DNA of 13,027 bases from an uncultured Eubacteriales bacterium. GTDB lineage: Bacteria; Bacillota; Clostridia; Oscillospirales; CAG-382. Below are positions 1-8,130 of this stretch, one piece after another. Each line of letters starts with the position of its first letter. Positions within the stretch are counted from its first letter, which is position 1. The DNA lies in contig USHI01000023.1 in assembly GCA_900554405.1 (NCBI GenBank), forward strand, positions 1 to 13,027. The letters run 5' to 3'. The notes below the pieces were generated by a model, which was not told the origin of the DNA, searched no databases, and was given only the letters and a program-made list of their open reading frames with translations. The translations under genes and the position numbers were made by a program.

Positions 1-560
1 GCCGCATCGGTAAAGGAGTTCATCGTAGTATCCTTATCGTTTTCGGAATACTTGATGATTATCTGAGAAAGCAGGTTTGCCTTTTCGGAAGCGTCGGTCG
101 GCTGTTCGCTGCCGAGCGCTTTTGCGGAACCGACGTTATACGGGTTAGTGCAATAAAACGCGGTATATTCGGGAACATTGCCGGATTCGACGATCTGATC
201 CTTCGTAAGAGTCTTATCTTTAAGCGAAAGAATGATCAGTTCGCCGGTGGAGAAGCTGTCGCCTTCGCCGTCCGTGAATTCATCCGCGAAGAAGGCATAA
301 CCGTCGTTGACGGTCATAAGCCGCATCGGGCTTATATCGCCGCCGCCGAGTATACGTTCGCCGACGGTGCTGAATGTCGAAGACGTGTAAGCGGGAAGCT
401 TTACGTTTTTCCAGACATCCTCCCAATCATCGGAGGCTGCCGCGCCGGAGGATGTATCCGCAGAGGATTCATCCGCAAGCGCCGCGAGGCAATTGAAAGC
501 GGGAAGAAGCATCAGAACGCAGATCAGGAAGGAAAGCGTTTTCATGATTGATCTTTTCAT
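1..560 (-). CDS. Secreted DUF5696-like protein, N-terminal part (runs off the left edge)
   Basis: The reading frame is open from an ATG at 560 to the window edge, giving 186 residues of an incomplete protein. AAAGGAG at 571-577 lies 10 nt upstream of this ATG, so I prefer it to the in-frame ATG at 545. Residues 1 to about 27 form a signal peptide: basic start (MKRSIMK), a hydrophobic core, then a probable signal peptidase I site near ALA-D. A cysteine sits in the core (AFNC) but lacks a proper lipobox. The mature start is Ser/Ala/Asp rich, then comes a domain with MRLMTVNDGYAFF, FYCTNPYN (about residue 137), LLSQIIIKY and TMNSFTDA. From memory these match the beginning of DUF5696 proteins, which often sit beside Yip1-type proteins and carbohydrate ABC transporters; their activity is unknown to me. 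It is the last visible gene of the transporter operon, 16 nt after the NHL-Yip1 gene. The family call is moderate; secretion is firmer. Confidence 0.6.
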   Translation of the reverse strand, partial: MKRSIMKTLSFLICVLMLLPAFNCLAALADESSADTSSGAAASDDWEDVWKNVKLPAYTSSTFSTVGERILGGGDISPMRLMTVNDGYAFFADEFTDGEGDSFSTGELIILSLKDKTLTKDQIVESGNVPEYTAFYCTNPYNVGSAKALGSEQPTDASEKANLLSQIIIKYSENDKDTTMNSFTDA

Positions 561-576
561 TTATTAAGCACTCCTT

Positions 577-2790
577 TCACGACCAACGGTAATTGAGCTC
601 GACATAGATGTTATAGAAGAAGGAGAACACCTTGCTGATGAGCATACTGAACAGACCGGCAATGAATATGATGAATGCGACGCCGACGACCGTACCGATC
701 GTGGTGAGGAAATTCTTGCCGAGTGTGTAATCATGCGTTACCATCATTCCGAAGAAGACGAGCAGACCGAGCCAGAAGAAGGCTATGGAATTGACCATCG
801 TGAGAATGTCGAGCTCGCCGAGTGTCATGAAGTTGGACATGATAACAGAGGGTATAAGGAGCAGCGGCAGCGGCACAAGGCTGTAACAGGTTGCCACATA
901 GACATCCTTGAAGGAGCCTTCGCCTTCGAACAGTGTCGTAAGACACCAGTTCGCCGTTACCCACAGGAAGACAGGGCTGAGTATCGAAATGGCGGATGCG
1001 AAGAAGGATGCCGAACCGCCGTAGGGATTGGAAAGATAACCCCTGCCGACCGCCTGGTAGATAAATGTCACGCAGGTGACCGCGAGCCAGAATGTCGCGC
1101 CGCGCACGGAACCGCGCTTTTCGTGCTTGAGATCCCAGAAGCCGTCGAACGGGTGGAAGATCACATGGAAGGCGTAAACGACCTCCTCCCAGAATGTGCT
1201 CTTTTCCTTGTTCTTGAAGCCGCGCTTATTGACCTTGCCGGCAAATTTGAAGAACTTGACCAGGCCGAAGATGACAAGGAACACCACGAGCGGAACCACC
1301 CAGAGGTTATCCTCCATCCACTGCTTGCGGTATGCCTGATATGCCTCGGAATAATCCGTGGTATTGTAGGCATACTTGAAATACTTCATTGCCTGCACAT
1401 ATTCGCCGTTGCGGTACATGCTCTGTGCGATACCGACATATGCGGCATCGTAGTTATTGTTGCGCTGAAGGATACCGGTGTAGAAATCGACTGCTTTGTC
1501 GTAATTCTTATCCTCGGTATTCTTGATCGCTTTGTCGAGCAGATCGCCGTAATCGGTGCGCTTGAAGACGGTTATCGCGCTGTTGCCGCGGTCGAGCAGG
1601 AGCATATTGCTGCCCTGGTAATCGATCGCAACGAGGTCGGAAATGTTGCCGAGCTGGTTGCCCTTGTCGCCGAAGGCGAACAGAAGGTTGCCGGAGGAGT
1701 CGTATGTGAAGATACGGCTTCTTTTATTGTCGATAATACTCCAGGTGTTGTTCGGGCCGAGAGCAACGTCGACAATAGTGGAAGGACCGGCGACGGTAAA
1801 TTCCGTCGTGGCCATGTTTCTGAAATCAATTTCACCTGAAGGCGGCCAGAAGCCGTTACGGACCATGACGTCCGAGCCGTTCGGGTTGAGACGCTTTACG
1901 GGCGCGTAGTCGCCGCTCTTGCTTCTCCCCTTAATAGCGGAAGCGACGGTGTTTTCCTCGATAGAGGAGGTCGTCACATAAATGAAGCCGTCCTTATCGA
2001 TACAGAGGTTGTTGAACTCCGTGGAGACCTTGCTTTCGCTCTGTGCGAGCTGCTTTGCCGTTTGGAACAGGCGGAGGAAGGATTCCCACGCGCTGTAAAC
2101 GACCTTCTGCGGGCCGATAAAGCCGTTGAAGGAGCCATCGCGGTTGAGCGAGATGACACCGTAGTTTGTCGTGGAGGAGACAACGTATATACGCCCTGCC
2201 TTATCCACGGAAACCGCTATGGGCTTGTAAACACTGTTTTCGGGGAGCACTTCGCTTTGAGGTGCGGGAACGATATCGACAAAGTTGCCGAGCTTATCGA
2301 AAACGACTATACGGGCATTGTCGGTATCGGCAACAAACACCTCTGTATCGTTGACGTACACGCCGCTCGGGTTGGCGAGCTGGTCGGGAACGCCGGCGCC
2401 GTTGGTGAACTTGTCGATTACCAAGCGAAGATTGTAATCGGCATCGGTAACGACGATCTGATTCGCGGCGGAGTTTGCTATATAAACATCGCCGAGCGAA
2501 TCGACAAACACGTCCTTCGGTGAATTGAGCGAGAAGCTTTTCAGGAAGGTTTCGTTGCCGTAAAGGATCTTTGCGTTTATGCTGGCATTGCCGTTTTCAC
2601 CTACGGAAGCCTTGAGAGTGCTTGTGGTGATCTGCAATTCGGGGACATATGCGTGCGGGCTGCGCTGCATACTGCCGCTGACGTCGTATGTATACGAGGT
2701 ATACGGAACGATAGCGCCCGCGCTTACGGTGCCGAAAAGCAGAATTATCGCAAGTGACGCAAGGATAAATCGTGTGATTCTGTTTTTCAT
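577..2790 (-). CDS. NHL propeller - TPR - Yip1 membrane protein
   Basis: This 737-residue protein has an N-terminal hydrophobic signal segment (about 7-27). Six NHL-type blades follow, at about 91-128, 141-175, 190-225, 259-310, 338-377 and 384-412, each with a pattern like PxxVxVDxxGxVYVADxxNxRIxVFD. Two TPR-like helical pairs come next (about 417-485), then a transmembrane helix (496-513). A strongly basic stretch (514-560) leads into a Yip1-like domain with about five membrane helices (565-722). The positive-inside rule puts the basic stretch in the cytoplasm, so propeller and TPRs should face outward. AAAGGAGG at 2801-2808 sits 10 nt before the ATG and overlaps the stop codon of the upstream permease. 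Operon position suggests a role in glycan sensing, docking or transporter assembly. This is inference: NHL and TPR units are generic binding scaffolds, and bacterial Yip1 proteins have no settled function. Confidence 0.85.
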   Translation of the reverse strand: MKNRITRFILASLAIILLFGTVSAGAIVPYTSYTYDVSGSMQRSPHAYVPELQITTSTLKASVGENGNASINAKILYGNETFLKSFSLNSPKDVFVDSLGDVYIANSAANQIVVTDADYNLRLVIDKFTNGAGVPDQLANPSGVYVNDTEVFVADTDNARIVVFDKLGNFVDIVPAPQSEVLPENSVYKPIAVSVDKAGRIYVVSSTTNYGVISLNRDGSFNGFIGPQKVVYSAWESFLRLFQTAKQLAQSESKVSTEFNNLCIDKDGFIYVTTSSIEENTVASAIKGRSKSGDYAPVKRLNPNGSDVMVRNGFWPPSGEIDFRNMATTEFTVAGPSTIVDVALGPNNTWSIIDNKRSRIFTYDSSGNLLFAFGDKGNQLGNISDLVAIDYQGSNMLLLDRGNSAITVFKRTDYGDLLDKAIKNTEDKNYDKAVDFYTGILQRNNNYDAAYVGIAQSMYRNGEYVQAMKYFKYAYNTTDYSEAYQAYRKQWMEDNLWVVPLVVFLVIFGLVKFFKFAGKVNKRGFKNKEKSTFWEEVVYAFHVIFHPFDGFWDLKHEKRGSVRGATFWLAVTCVTFIYQAVGRGYLSNPYGGSASFFASAISILSPVFLWVTANWCLTTLFEGEGSFKDVYVATCYSLVPLPLLLIPSVIMSNFMTLGELDILTMVNSIAFFWLGLLVFFGMMVTHDYTLGKNFLTTIGTVVGVAFIIFIAGLFSMLISKVFSFFYNIYVELNYRWS

Positions 2791-2806
2791 TACTTCCCTG
2801 CCTCCT

Positions 2807-3724
2807 TTAATCCTTCATACCGGATGCGGACATCGTAGTGATAACATTGCTCTGCGTGATGACGAACACCGTTATCGGGACGATCATCATGATAACCGTT
2901 GCCGCTGCGGAAACGCCGGAACGGGCGATACCCGCGGTAACGAGCTGGCTTATTGCGTAGTTGAAGGTTTTGAGCTGTTCGCTGTATATATACATACTCG
3001 AGCCCATGTTCCAGAGATCCTTGAACACGAAGATGATCAGCGTAATCCATGCAGGCTTGACCATCGGCATTGCTATCTTCCAGAATATCAGGTTTTCGCT
3101 TGCACCTTCAAGACGTGCACTTTCGAGAACCGAATCGTTCACGGAGGTTTCCATGAACTGCTTCATCAAATAAAGACCGAAGGTGTAGCACCAGGAAGGC
3201 ACGATAACGGCAAGGTAGGTATCGACCCAGCCGAGAGCCGACATCGTGATAAAGTTCGTGATACCCGTAACGGTGGAGTTGAACATCAGGGAGTAGACAA
3301 CGACCGAAAACAGGAACTTTCTGCCCGGGAACTTGATCTTGGCAAGCGCATATGCCGCATAGGAAGCGAACAGAACGTTGCCGAAGGTACCGGCGAGCGA
3401 GATAAATACCGTATTGAATATGTATCTCGAAAACGGAACCCAGGAGTTGTTGATAAGCGAGAAGAGATCGCGGTAGTTCTTGAATGTCGGGTTTACGACA
3501 AAGAACCGCGGCGGGAATACAAACAGTTCATCCAGCGGTTTGAGCGACTGGCATATCGCATAGACCATCGGGAGAACCATTATCAGCGCAACGATCGCGA
3601 GCAGGATGAAGATACCTACGTCGCCGCCCTTGGAGCGGTTGATCGAACGAGTAAACTGTGTTTTGTTCTGTAATCTCTTATTGCGGTAGTTACGCCATTT
3701 TGTTTTGACTTCATCAAAAGACAT
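2807..3724 (-). CDS. Carbohydrate ABC transporter permease, MalG type
   Basis: This 305-residue membrane protein is the second permease of a binding-protein-dependent sugar importer. It has a basic cytoplasmic N-terminus of about 34 residues, then hydrophobic segments at about 35-58, 103-127, 135-158, 168-190, 224-240 and 273-292, the usual six-helix layout and length of the family. The cytoplasmic EAA loop that contacts the ATPase is seen at about 201-225 (ESARLEGASENLIFWKIAMP, then MVKPA), which marks the MalG/LacG group. It starts one base after the stop of the MalF-type permease (TAA, T, ATG), which implies translational coupling; its own ribosome binding site is only a moderate AAAGG about 12 nt upstream. 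The substrate cannot be read from the sequence; the carbohydrate-binding-like modules on the binding protein suggest an oligosaccharide. Confidence 0.93.
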   Translation of the reverse strand: MSFDEVKTKWRNYRNKRLQNKTQFTRSINRSKGGDVGIFILLAIVALIMVLPMVYAICQSLKPLDELFVFPPRFFVVNPTFKNYRDLFSLINNSWVPFSRYIFNTVFISLAGTFGNVLFASYAAYALAKIKFPGRKFLFSVVVYSLMFNSTVTGITNFITMSALGWVDTYLAVIVPSWCYTFGLYLMKQFMETSVNDSVLESARLEGASENLIFWKIAMPMVKPAWITLIIFVFKDLWNMGSSMYIYSEQLKTFNYAISQLVTAGIARSGVSAAATVIMMIVPITVFVITQSNVITTMSASGMKD

Positions 3725-3725
3725 A

Positions 3726-4661
3726 TTACGTACCTACCTTTCTGAGTATTTTTGTTACAAGCAGATTTGCGCCGATCATCATAAGGAAGAGTATCGTTGC
3801 GATCGCGGAAGCATAGCCCATTTCGAACCTTGTGTTACCGTAGTCCTCCAGGTGATGCATTATCGTATGCGCACAGTAGTTCGGGCTGGGGAATCCGACA
3901 AGTGCGGTAATTACCGAACCGAAGCCGAAGGAGCCGGTTATCGCAAGAATAGCGCCGAGCATCAGCTGAGGTTTCATTGTCGGGAGCGTGATATACCAAA
4001 GCTCCTGCCAGCGGTTCTTGACACCGTCCACGGCACCCGCCTCGTAAAGCGATTTATCGACAACCTGGAAGCCGGCGATAAACGTAAGGAAGGAGGTACC
4101 GAGCGATGTCCAAAGCGCAACGGCAACTATAAGCCCGAAGATATATTTTTCATCCTGGAACCAAAGCACTGGCGAGGAGAGCAATCCGAGCTTGATACCC
4201 CACGCATTAACGAAGCCGTATTGGTCGGAGGAGAAGAATATTGTCCAGATAAGGTAGACCTGACCGGATATCGACGGAGCATAGAACATCAGCGTGACGA
4301 TAGAGCGTATCTTGGGCCGAAGCTCGTTTATAAACCACGCAAAGAGCATACTCAGAAGATAAGATCCGGGGCCGGTTATCGCGGAAAACTTCAATGTGTT
4401 TTTGATCGCGATGATGAACACGTCGTCATCCAGGAGCAGACGGATGTAATTGTCCATAAAGACAAACGTGGGCCATTCAAGAAGGTTGAATGTAGTGAAG
4501 CTCAGCAGGAAGGAGAGCAGAACCGGCACGACGGTGAATATGAAGAAGAGGATGAAGAACGGCAGTGTCATGAAATAGCCGACTTTGTTCTTCTTCATTT
4601 CCATAAGCGTCCACTGGAAGCGCGTCATGTCGGAACGAATTATCGCTTTTTCTTTCGCCAT
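3726..4661 (-). CDS. Sugar ABC transporter permease, MalF/UgpA type
   Basis: This 311-residue permease is the first membrane subunit of the importer and pairs with the MalG-type protein encoded next. A charged N-terminal tail of about 28 residues precedes the first membrane helix (29-55). Further hydrophobic segments lie at about 85-110, 118-142, 173-198, 230-255 and 284-304. The EAA loop is clear at about 207-227 (EAGAVDGVKNRWQELWYITLP), matching EAAxxDGAxxxQxFxxITLP of sugar permeases. The start codon overlaps the stop of the binding-protein gene by one base (TAATG). Its ribosome binding site, AAGGAGGGG, lies inside the last codons of that gene, those for Lys-Glu-Gly. Such coupling is typical of transporter subunits made in fixed ratio. 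The family is certain; the transported sugar is not known. Confidence 0.94.
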   Translation of the reverse strand: MAKEKAIIRSDMTRFQWTLMEMKKNKVGYFMTLPFFILFFIFTVVPVLLSFLLSFTTFNLLEWPTFVFMDNYIRLLLDDDVFIIAIKNTLKFSAITGPGSYLLSMLFAWFINELRPKIRSIVTLMFYAPSISGQVYLIWTIFFSSDQYGFVNAWGIKLGLLSSPVLWFQDEKYIFGLIVAVALWTSLGTSFLTFIAGFQVVDKSLYEAGAVDGVKNRWQELWYITLPTMKPQLMLGAILAITGSFGFGSVITALVGFPSPNYCAHTIMHHLEDYGNTRFEMGYASAIATILFLMMIGANLLVTKILRKVGT

Positions 4662-7600
4662 TATTTATTCCCCTCCTTTTTATTATCCGCCGCCCAGTTG
4701 TTATACTTTTCGTTTACAACGCGTTCCATTTCCTTGATGAATTCCGCGGTGGGAAGTCTGAACTCTTCCCTCTTGCGCGTCAGCTCGACGTTGATGTCGC
4801 TGATGTAGGAACGCATTTCCTCGATCGGGTCGGCCTTGTTGTTCTTGACATCGAGGAACGCGAAGTTCGTGTATCTGCCTATAATATAGCTGCCGGGATA
4901 TTCGGGTGTGCAGGCGACAGCCTTGAACTGCGATTGGAGATTACGGAGCTCGTCGGTGGACCAGGACATTCTTTCGAGAGCTTCGATATTCGCTGTCGGC
5001 TGTTTTGCGGACGGACCGAGCAGCGCAACCATTTCGTTGCCGTAAGCGCTCTGAACGTCGGCGCTCATATACCACTGCATGAATGCCCACGCGCCGAGTG
5101 CGGTCGCTTCATCCTGTACCGAGCGCATCATCATGATAGTGCTGATGCCGCCGATGGTAACGTTGTTGATCTCCTGCGTGAGCTCATCCGCCACGCCGGG
5201 CAGCGGGGTGAATTCCCACAGACCGTTGATTTCCGGAGCAAATACGATAAGGGTGTTATACGATGTATAATCCGAAACCGCAAGCGGCATTTCGCCGGAA
5301 CGGAATCTGTTGGCAAAGTCGTAGGTTACGGGGAAATCGTACATGGTGAAGAACTGGCAGACATCCTTGAACGCGGCAAGCGAGATATCCGAATCGAGGT
5401 TGATCTTCATGCCGTCTGTCTTGGGAAGAGTGTTGCCTTCCTCATCCACATAGGTATATCCGTCGGCTGCAAGGCGCGCGTCGAGATCCTTGAGCTTCGT
5501 GTCGGTGATGCTGTTGTAGTCGCCGTCGTAATAATAGCGCCTGAACAGCTCGCGATAATAATCGTAATTGCCTTCTTCATACAGGCTTTCGTCCTGCTGA
5601 TACATGAGTATCATGGAACCGCCGGTACCTGTCGGGAAGCCTATATCCAGCGAGTTGGACTGCATGGTATATATAATATCGTAGAAATCATCCCAGGTAT
5701 TGGGGACTTCGATACCAAGCTCCACAAAGATATCCTTGCGGTAGAACATCATGGAGAAGGACATTGTCATCGGGATCGCATAGGTTTCGCCGTAAAGCGT
5801 GAGCGGCACCATTGCTTCATCCGCGAACCATTTGCGGACTTCCTCAAAGCTCTTTATCGTGTTGGATTCGATAAGGTTATGGAACGCCGGGTATTTATAC
5901 TCGCCGTTTTCATTCTTTTCGTTCCACACGGAGTTTTTAAGATCGGTGAAATTATAGCCGATGTTTTTGTTGCCCGTCTTTGTATTGAGGGAAAGCACCG
6001 CTGAACGTATCGCGTAGTTTACGGGATCGCCCTGCGCGCCGCCGAGATAAACATCCGGGCCGGTTCCGGCAAGAGTTGCGGGAAGCAGAGTGCCGCCGGC
6101 GACCAGCTTGATATCGACGTTGATTCCCTCGTAATTCGGAGTGAACTCATCATCGACGAGCGAACGGATTATCTGTGCCTGATCGCGCGAGCTTGCCGTC
6201 CAAACAACGACATCGACACCGGAAGCATCCGAAGCGTTTTCGGAGGTGGAGCCGAGAGAGTTGTAATCGTTGAAGAAGGACTGGTAGAATTTCTGGATCT
6301 CGTACCAAAGGTTCGCAAAGAACCCGGGTTCGGCCTTGGGCGCTTCCTTTGCGACAGCCTGCACGGATATGTAGTCTATATCGAGCGGCTGGTTCTGAGT
6401 ATCCGAAAGCCATGTGCCGAGAGAAGCGGAGTAGTCCTTGAGTGTGGACATCTGACCGGCGACCGTGTTGGGGTACATACCCATACGTTCGCAGATAAGA
6501 GCAACACGGTCCAGCGTGGCGGAATGCTCGCCCTTGTCGCCGGTAAGTTCCGTGATAAGATCGGAAACACGGTAGAGGTTCTTGGATTCGTTAAGGAGCC
6601 CCTTAAGAACATCGGGGATAAGCTTATCGAAGTTGTAGTCACGTCCCTTGTCCGCATCGGGGCCGGTTATCATGAGTATCTTTCTGTAATAACCGTTGAT
6701 GGCGGAAAGAGAGTTTTCGACGGTATTGAGTATCTCGGACATATCGCCGAGAACGACTTCCATTCTTATCGTGTTGACGCCTTTATTAAGATAGAATTTG
6801 AAGTTTGTCGTGCCGTCGTTGAGCGGATCGGTCTTCCAATCGCTCGAATAGGCGAAGCGAAGGTTGTTTGCTTCGCGGAAGGGGAGTTCGCCGTTAATGT
6901 ATATCTTGCGGGAAACATATATACCGGAATAATAGCTTTGCTTTGAGCGAGGAATGATGGAATAATAGCCTTCCTCCGGCACCTCGACCTGCCATTCGAT
7001 CCACTGCCCGACATACTGCCATTTATCGCCGCCGATCTCGTTCAGACGCACAAGTGCGGAATGCTGAGGTTCGGAGTAGGCGGAGGATCTGTCGTTGAGC
7101 TGGTATATAGTATTTTCGGAAGTCTTTATTGCATATTCAGCCTGAATGACAATGCTTTCGTCGCCCGTATAGTCCTTATCGCCGTGTGCGGAAAGGTATT
7201 CCTGATAACTCGGGACTGTTTCCGCGGCGGTAAGTACGATTTTGCTTATCGCAAGAGGTTCGCGTATTGCCTGGAAGCCGATAAGATGAGTACCCTTTTC
7301 GAAATAGAAGGAAAGCGGTTCGCTGAAATAACCGGTGGAGTCGTAAATATACTTGCCGACCCAATCGGCTATGAGCTTCTTGTCGGGCTTTAACTCATTG
7401 TTGTTGACATCGGTGATATACGGCCGGTTGTTTATATCGGCGGAAAACAGGTAGTTCTTTATGAAACGATCGGACGTGGAAGTAAAGGAAAGCTTGTTCC
7501 CCTCATCATCATAGATATACTTGCCGTTCTGCATTTCATAATAGACATCTTCCCACGCCTTTTCGAATTCCACGGAGCGCGCTTCCTTGAAGGGAACGAG

Positions 7601-8068
7601 ATTGTCTATAAGGACATATCTTTCCGCCGTTGCGGATTTCGAATAAAGGTTATCGTCGCCGAGATCGAAATCGCCGGTGTAATATTCGATATAGATGTTA
7701 TAAAGAACATTGTCGTCGAAATCGAGCTTCCAGTTTACGGTGCTGTTGTCGCCGCAAACGATAGCCTTTCTGCCGCCGATATCGGTAACCTTGATATCAC
7801 CGATGGAATCGTCGGGGCTGAACGAAGAAATGTCAAGCTCGACGGTCTTGCCATAGCCCGTGCTGCCGTAAATATTGCGATAATCGTCGTAAGTAGTCGA
7901 GGTGAGATACTTTTCGACATCATCAAGCGATGTACGGTACAGTGACTCGGACCCGTTGACATAATCGCCGGCCGCGGAAGCGCCGATAGTGCCAAAGCAA
8001 GTGAGCGTCATCACAAGCAGAAGCATTACCGCGATACCGCGAAGAGTTTTGCTGCTGTTTCCAGTCAT
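4661..8068 (-). CDS. Giant secreted solute-binding protein with two N-terminal beta-sandwich modules
   Basis: This 1135-residue protein is the extracellular receptor of the ABC importer. I start it at ATG 8068 because AGGAGG (8076-8081) lies 7 nt upstream; an in-frame start 17 codons earlier would put sequence before the signal peptide. Residues 1-33 are a signal peptide ending GASAA, with no proper lipobox. Residues about 73-283 and 304-460 look like two copies of one carbohydrate-binding-like sandwich: the second has GQWIEWQVEVPEEGYY. A helical linker (about 460-615) contains an aromatic amphipathic stretch at 582-603. The rest (about 618-1120) is an ordinary MalE/UgpB-type binding domain, with VVVWTASSRDQAQIIR, GPDVYLGG, YGETYAIPMTMSFSMMFYRK and GIEVPNTWDDF. 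Typical members have 400-450 residues, so over half the protein is extra. It heads the operon behind a sigma-A promoter. The binding-protein role is firm; the ligand is unknown. Confidence 0.92.
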   Translation of the reverse strand: MTGNSSKTLRGIAVMLLLVMTLTCFGTIGASAAGDYVNGSESLYRTSLDDVEKYLTSTTYDDYRNIYGSTGYGKTVELDISSFSPDDSIGDIKVTDIGGRKAIVCGDNSTVNWKLDFDDNVLYNIYIEYYTGDFDLGDDNLYSKSATAERYVLIDNLVPFKEARSVEFEKAWEDVYYEMQNGKYIYDDEGNKLSFTSTSDRFIKNYLFSADINNRPYITDVNNNELKPDKKLIADWVGKYIYDSTGYFSEPLSFYFEKGTHLIGFQAIREPLAISKIVLTAAETVPSYQEYLSAHGDKDYTGDESIVIQAEYAIKTSENTIYQLNDRSSAYSEPQHSALVRLNEIGGDKWQYVGQWIEWQVEVPEEGYYSIIPRSKQSYYSGIYVSRKIYINGELPFREANNLRFAYSSDWKTDPLNDGTTNFKFYLNKGVNTIRMEVVLGDMSEILNTVENSLSAINGYYRKILMITGPDADKGRDYNFDKLIPDVLKGLLNESKNLYRVSDLITELTGDKGEHSATLDRVALICERMGMYPNTVAGQMSTLKDYSASLGTWLSDTQNQPLDIDYISVQAVAKEAPKAEPGFFANLWYEIQKFYQSFFNDYNSLGSTSENASDASGVDVVVWTASSRDQAQIIRSLVDDEFTPNYEGINVDIKLVAGGTLLPATLAGTGPDVYLGGAQGDPVNYAIRSAVLSLNTKTGNKNIGYNFTDLKNSVWNEKNENGEYKYPAFHNLIESNTIKSFEEVRKWFADEAMVPLTLYGETYAIPMTMSFSMMFYRKDIFVELGIEVPNTWDDFYDIIYTMQSNSLDIGFPTGTGGSMILMYQQDESLYEEGNYDYYRELFRRYYYDGDYNSITDTKLKDLDARLAADGYTYVDEEGNTLPKTDGMKINLDSDISLAAFKDVCQFFTMYDFPVTYDFANRFRSGEMPLAVSDYTSYNTLIVFAPEINGLWEFTPLPGVADELTQEINNVTIGGISTIMMMRSVQDEATALGAWAFMQWYMSADVQSAYGNEMVALLGPSAKQPTANIEALERMSWSTDELRNLQSQFKAVACTPEYPGSYIIGRYTNFAFLDVKNNKADPIEEMRSYISDINVELTRKREEFRLPTAEFIKEMERVVNEKYNNWAADNKKEGNK

Positions 8069-8075
8069 TGTGTTT

Positions 8076-8081
8076 CCTCCT
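8076..8081 (-). promoter_or_regulatory. Ribosome binding site that fixes the binding-protein start
   Basis: AGGAGG lies 7 nt before the ATG at 8068, ideal spacing for a strong start. The longer frame upstream (to 8119) has no such site and would begin just inside the predicted mRNA, across the leader hairpin. Confidence 0.85.
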
Positions 8082-8093
8082 GCGAAGAGTTTT

Positions 8094-8125
8094 GTTATAC
8101 GAGCGCATACAAACGCCACTATAAC
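8094..8125 (-). promoter_or_regulatory. Hairpin in the 5' leader of the transporter operon
   Basis: On the minus strand GTTATA and TATAAC form a 6-bp outer stem. A 2x2 internal loop follows, then a 5-bp inner stem (GGCGT with GCGCT, two G-U pairs) and a 6-nt loop. It begins about 7 nt after the predicted transcription start and ends 12 nt before the Shine-Dalgarno sequence. That position fits an mRNA-stabilising or regulatory 5' stem-loop. No T-run follows, so it is not a terminator. Confidence 0.45.
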
Positions 8126-8130
8126 TTTTT

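Noticed and set aside
733..4808. Long plus-strand open frames at 733-1839, 2579-3673 and 3705-4808
   Set aside because: They lie antisense to the clear NHL-Yip1 and permease genes. Their translations are rich in Glu, Arg and His with no domain, and they lack ribosome binding sites. They reflect codon bias on the other strand.
8096..8110. Possible catabolite repression (cre) site in the transporter leader, TTGTATGCGCTCGTA on the minus strand
   Set aside because: It has two mismatches at conserved consensus positions and sits inside the hairpin, so the similarity is too weak to report as a site.
8069..8119. Extended start of the binding protein at 8119
   Set aside because: It adds 17 residues before a good signal peptide, has no ribosome binding site and overlaps the leader hairpin; AGGAGG serves the ATG at 8068.
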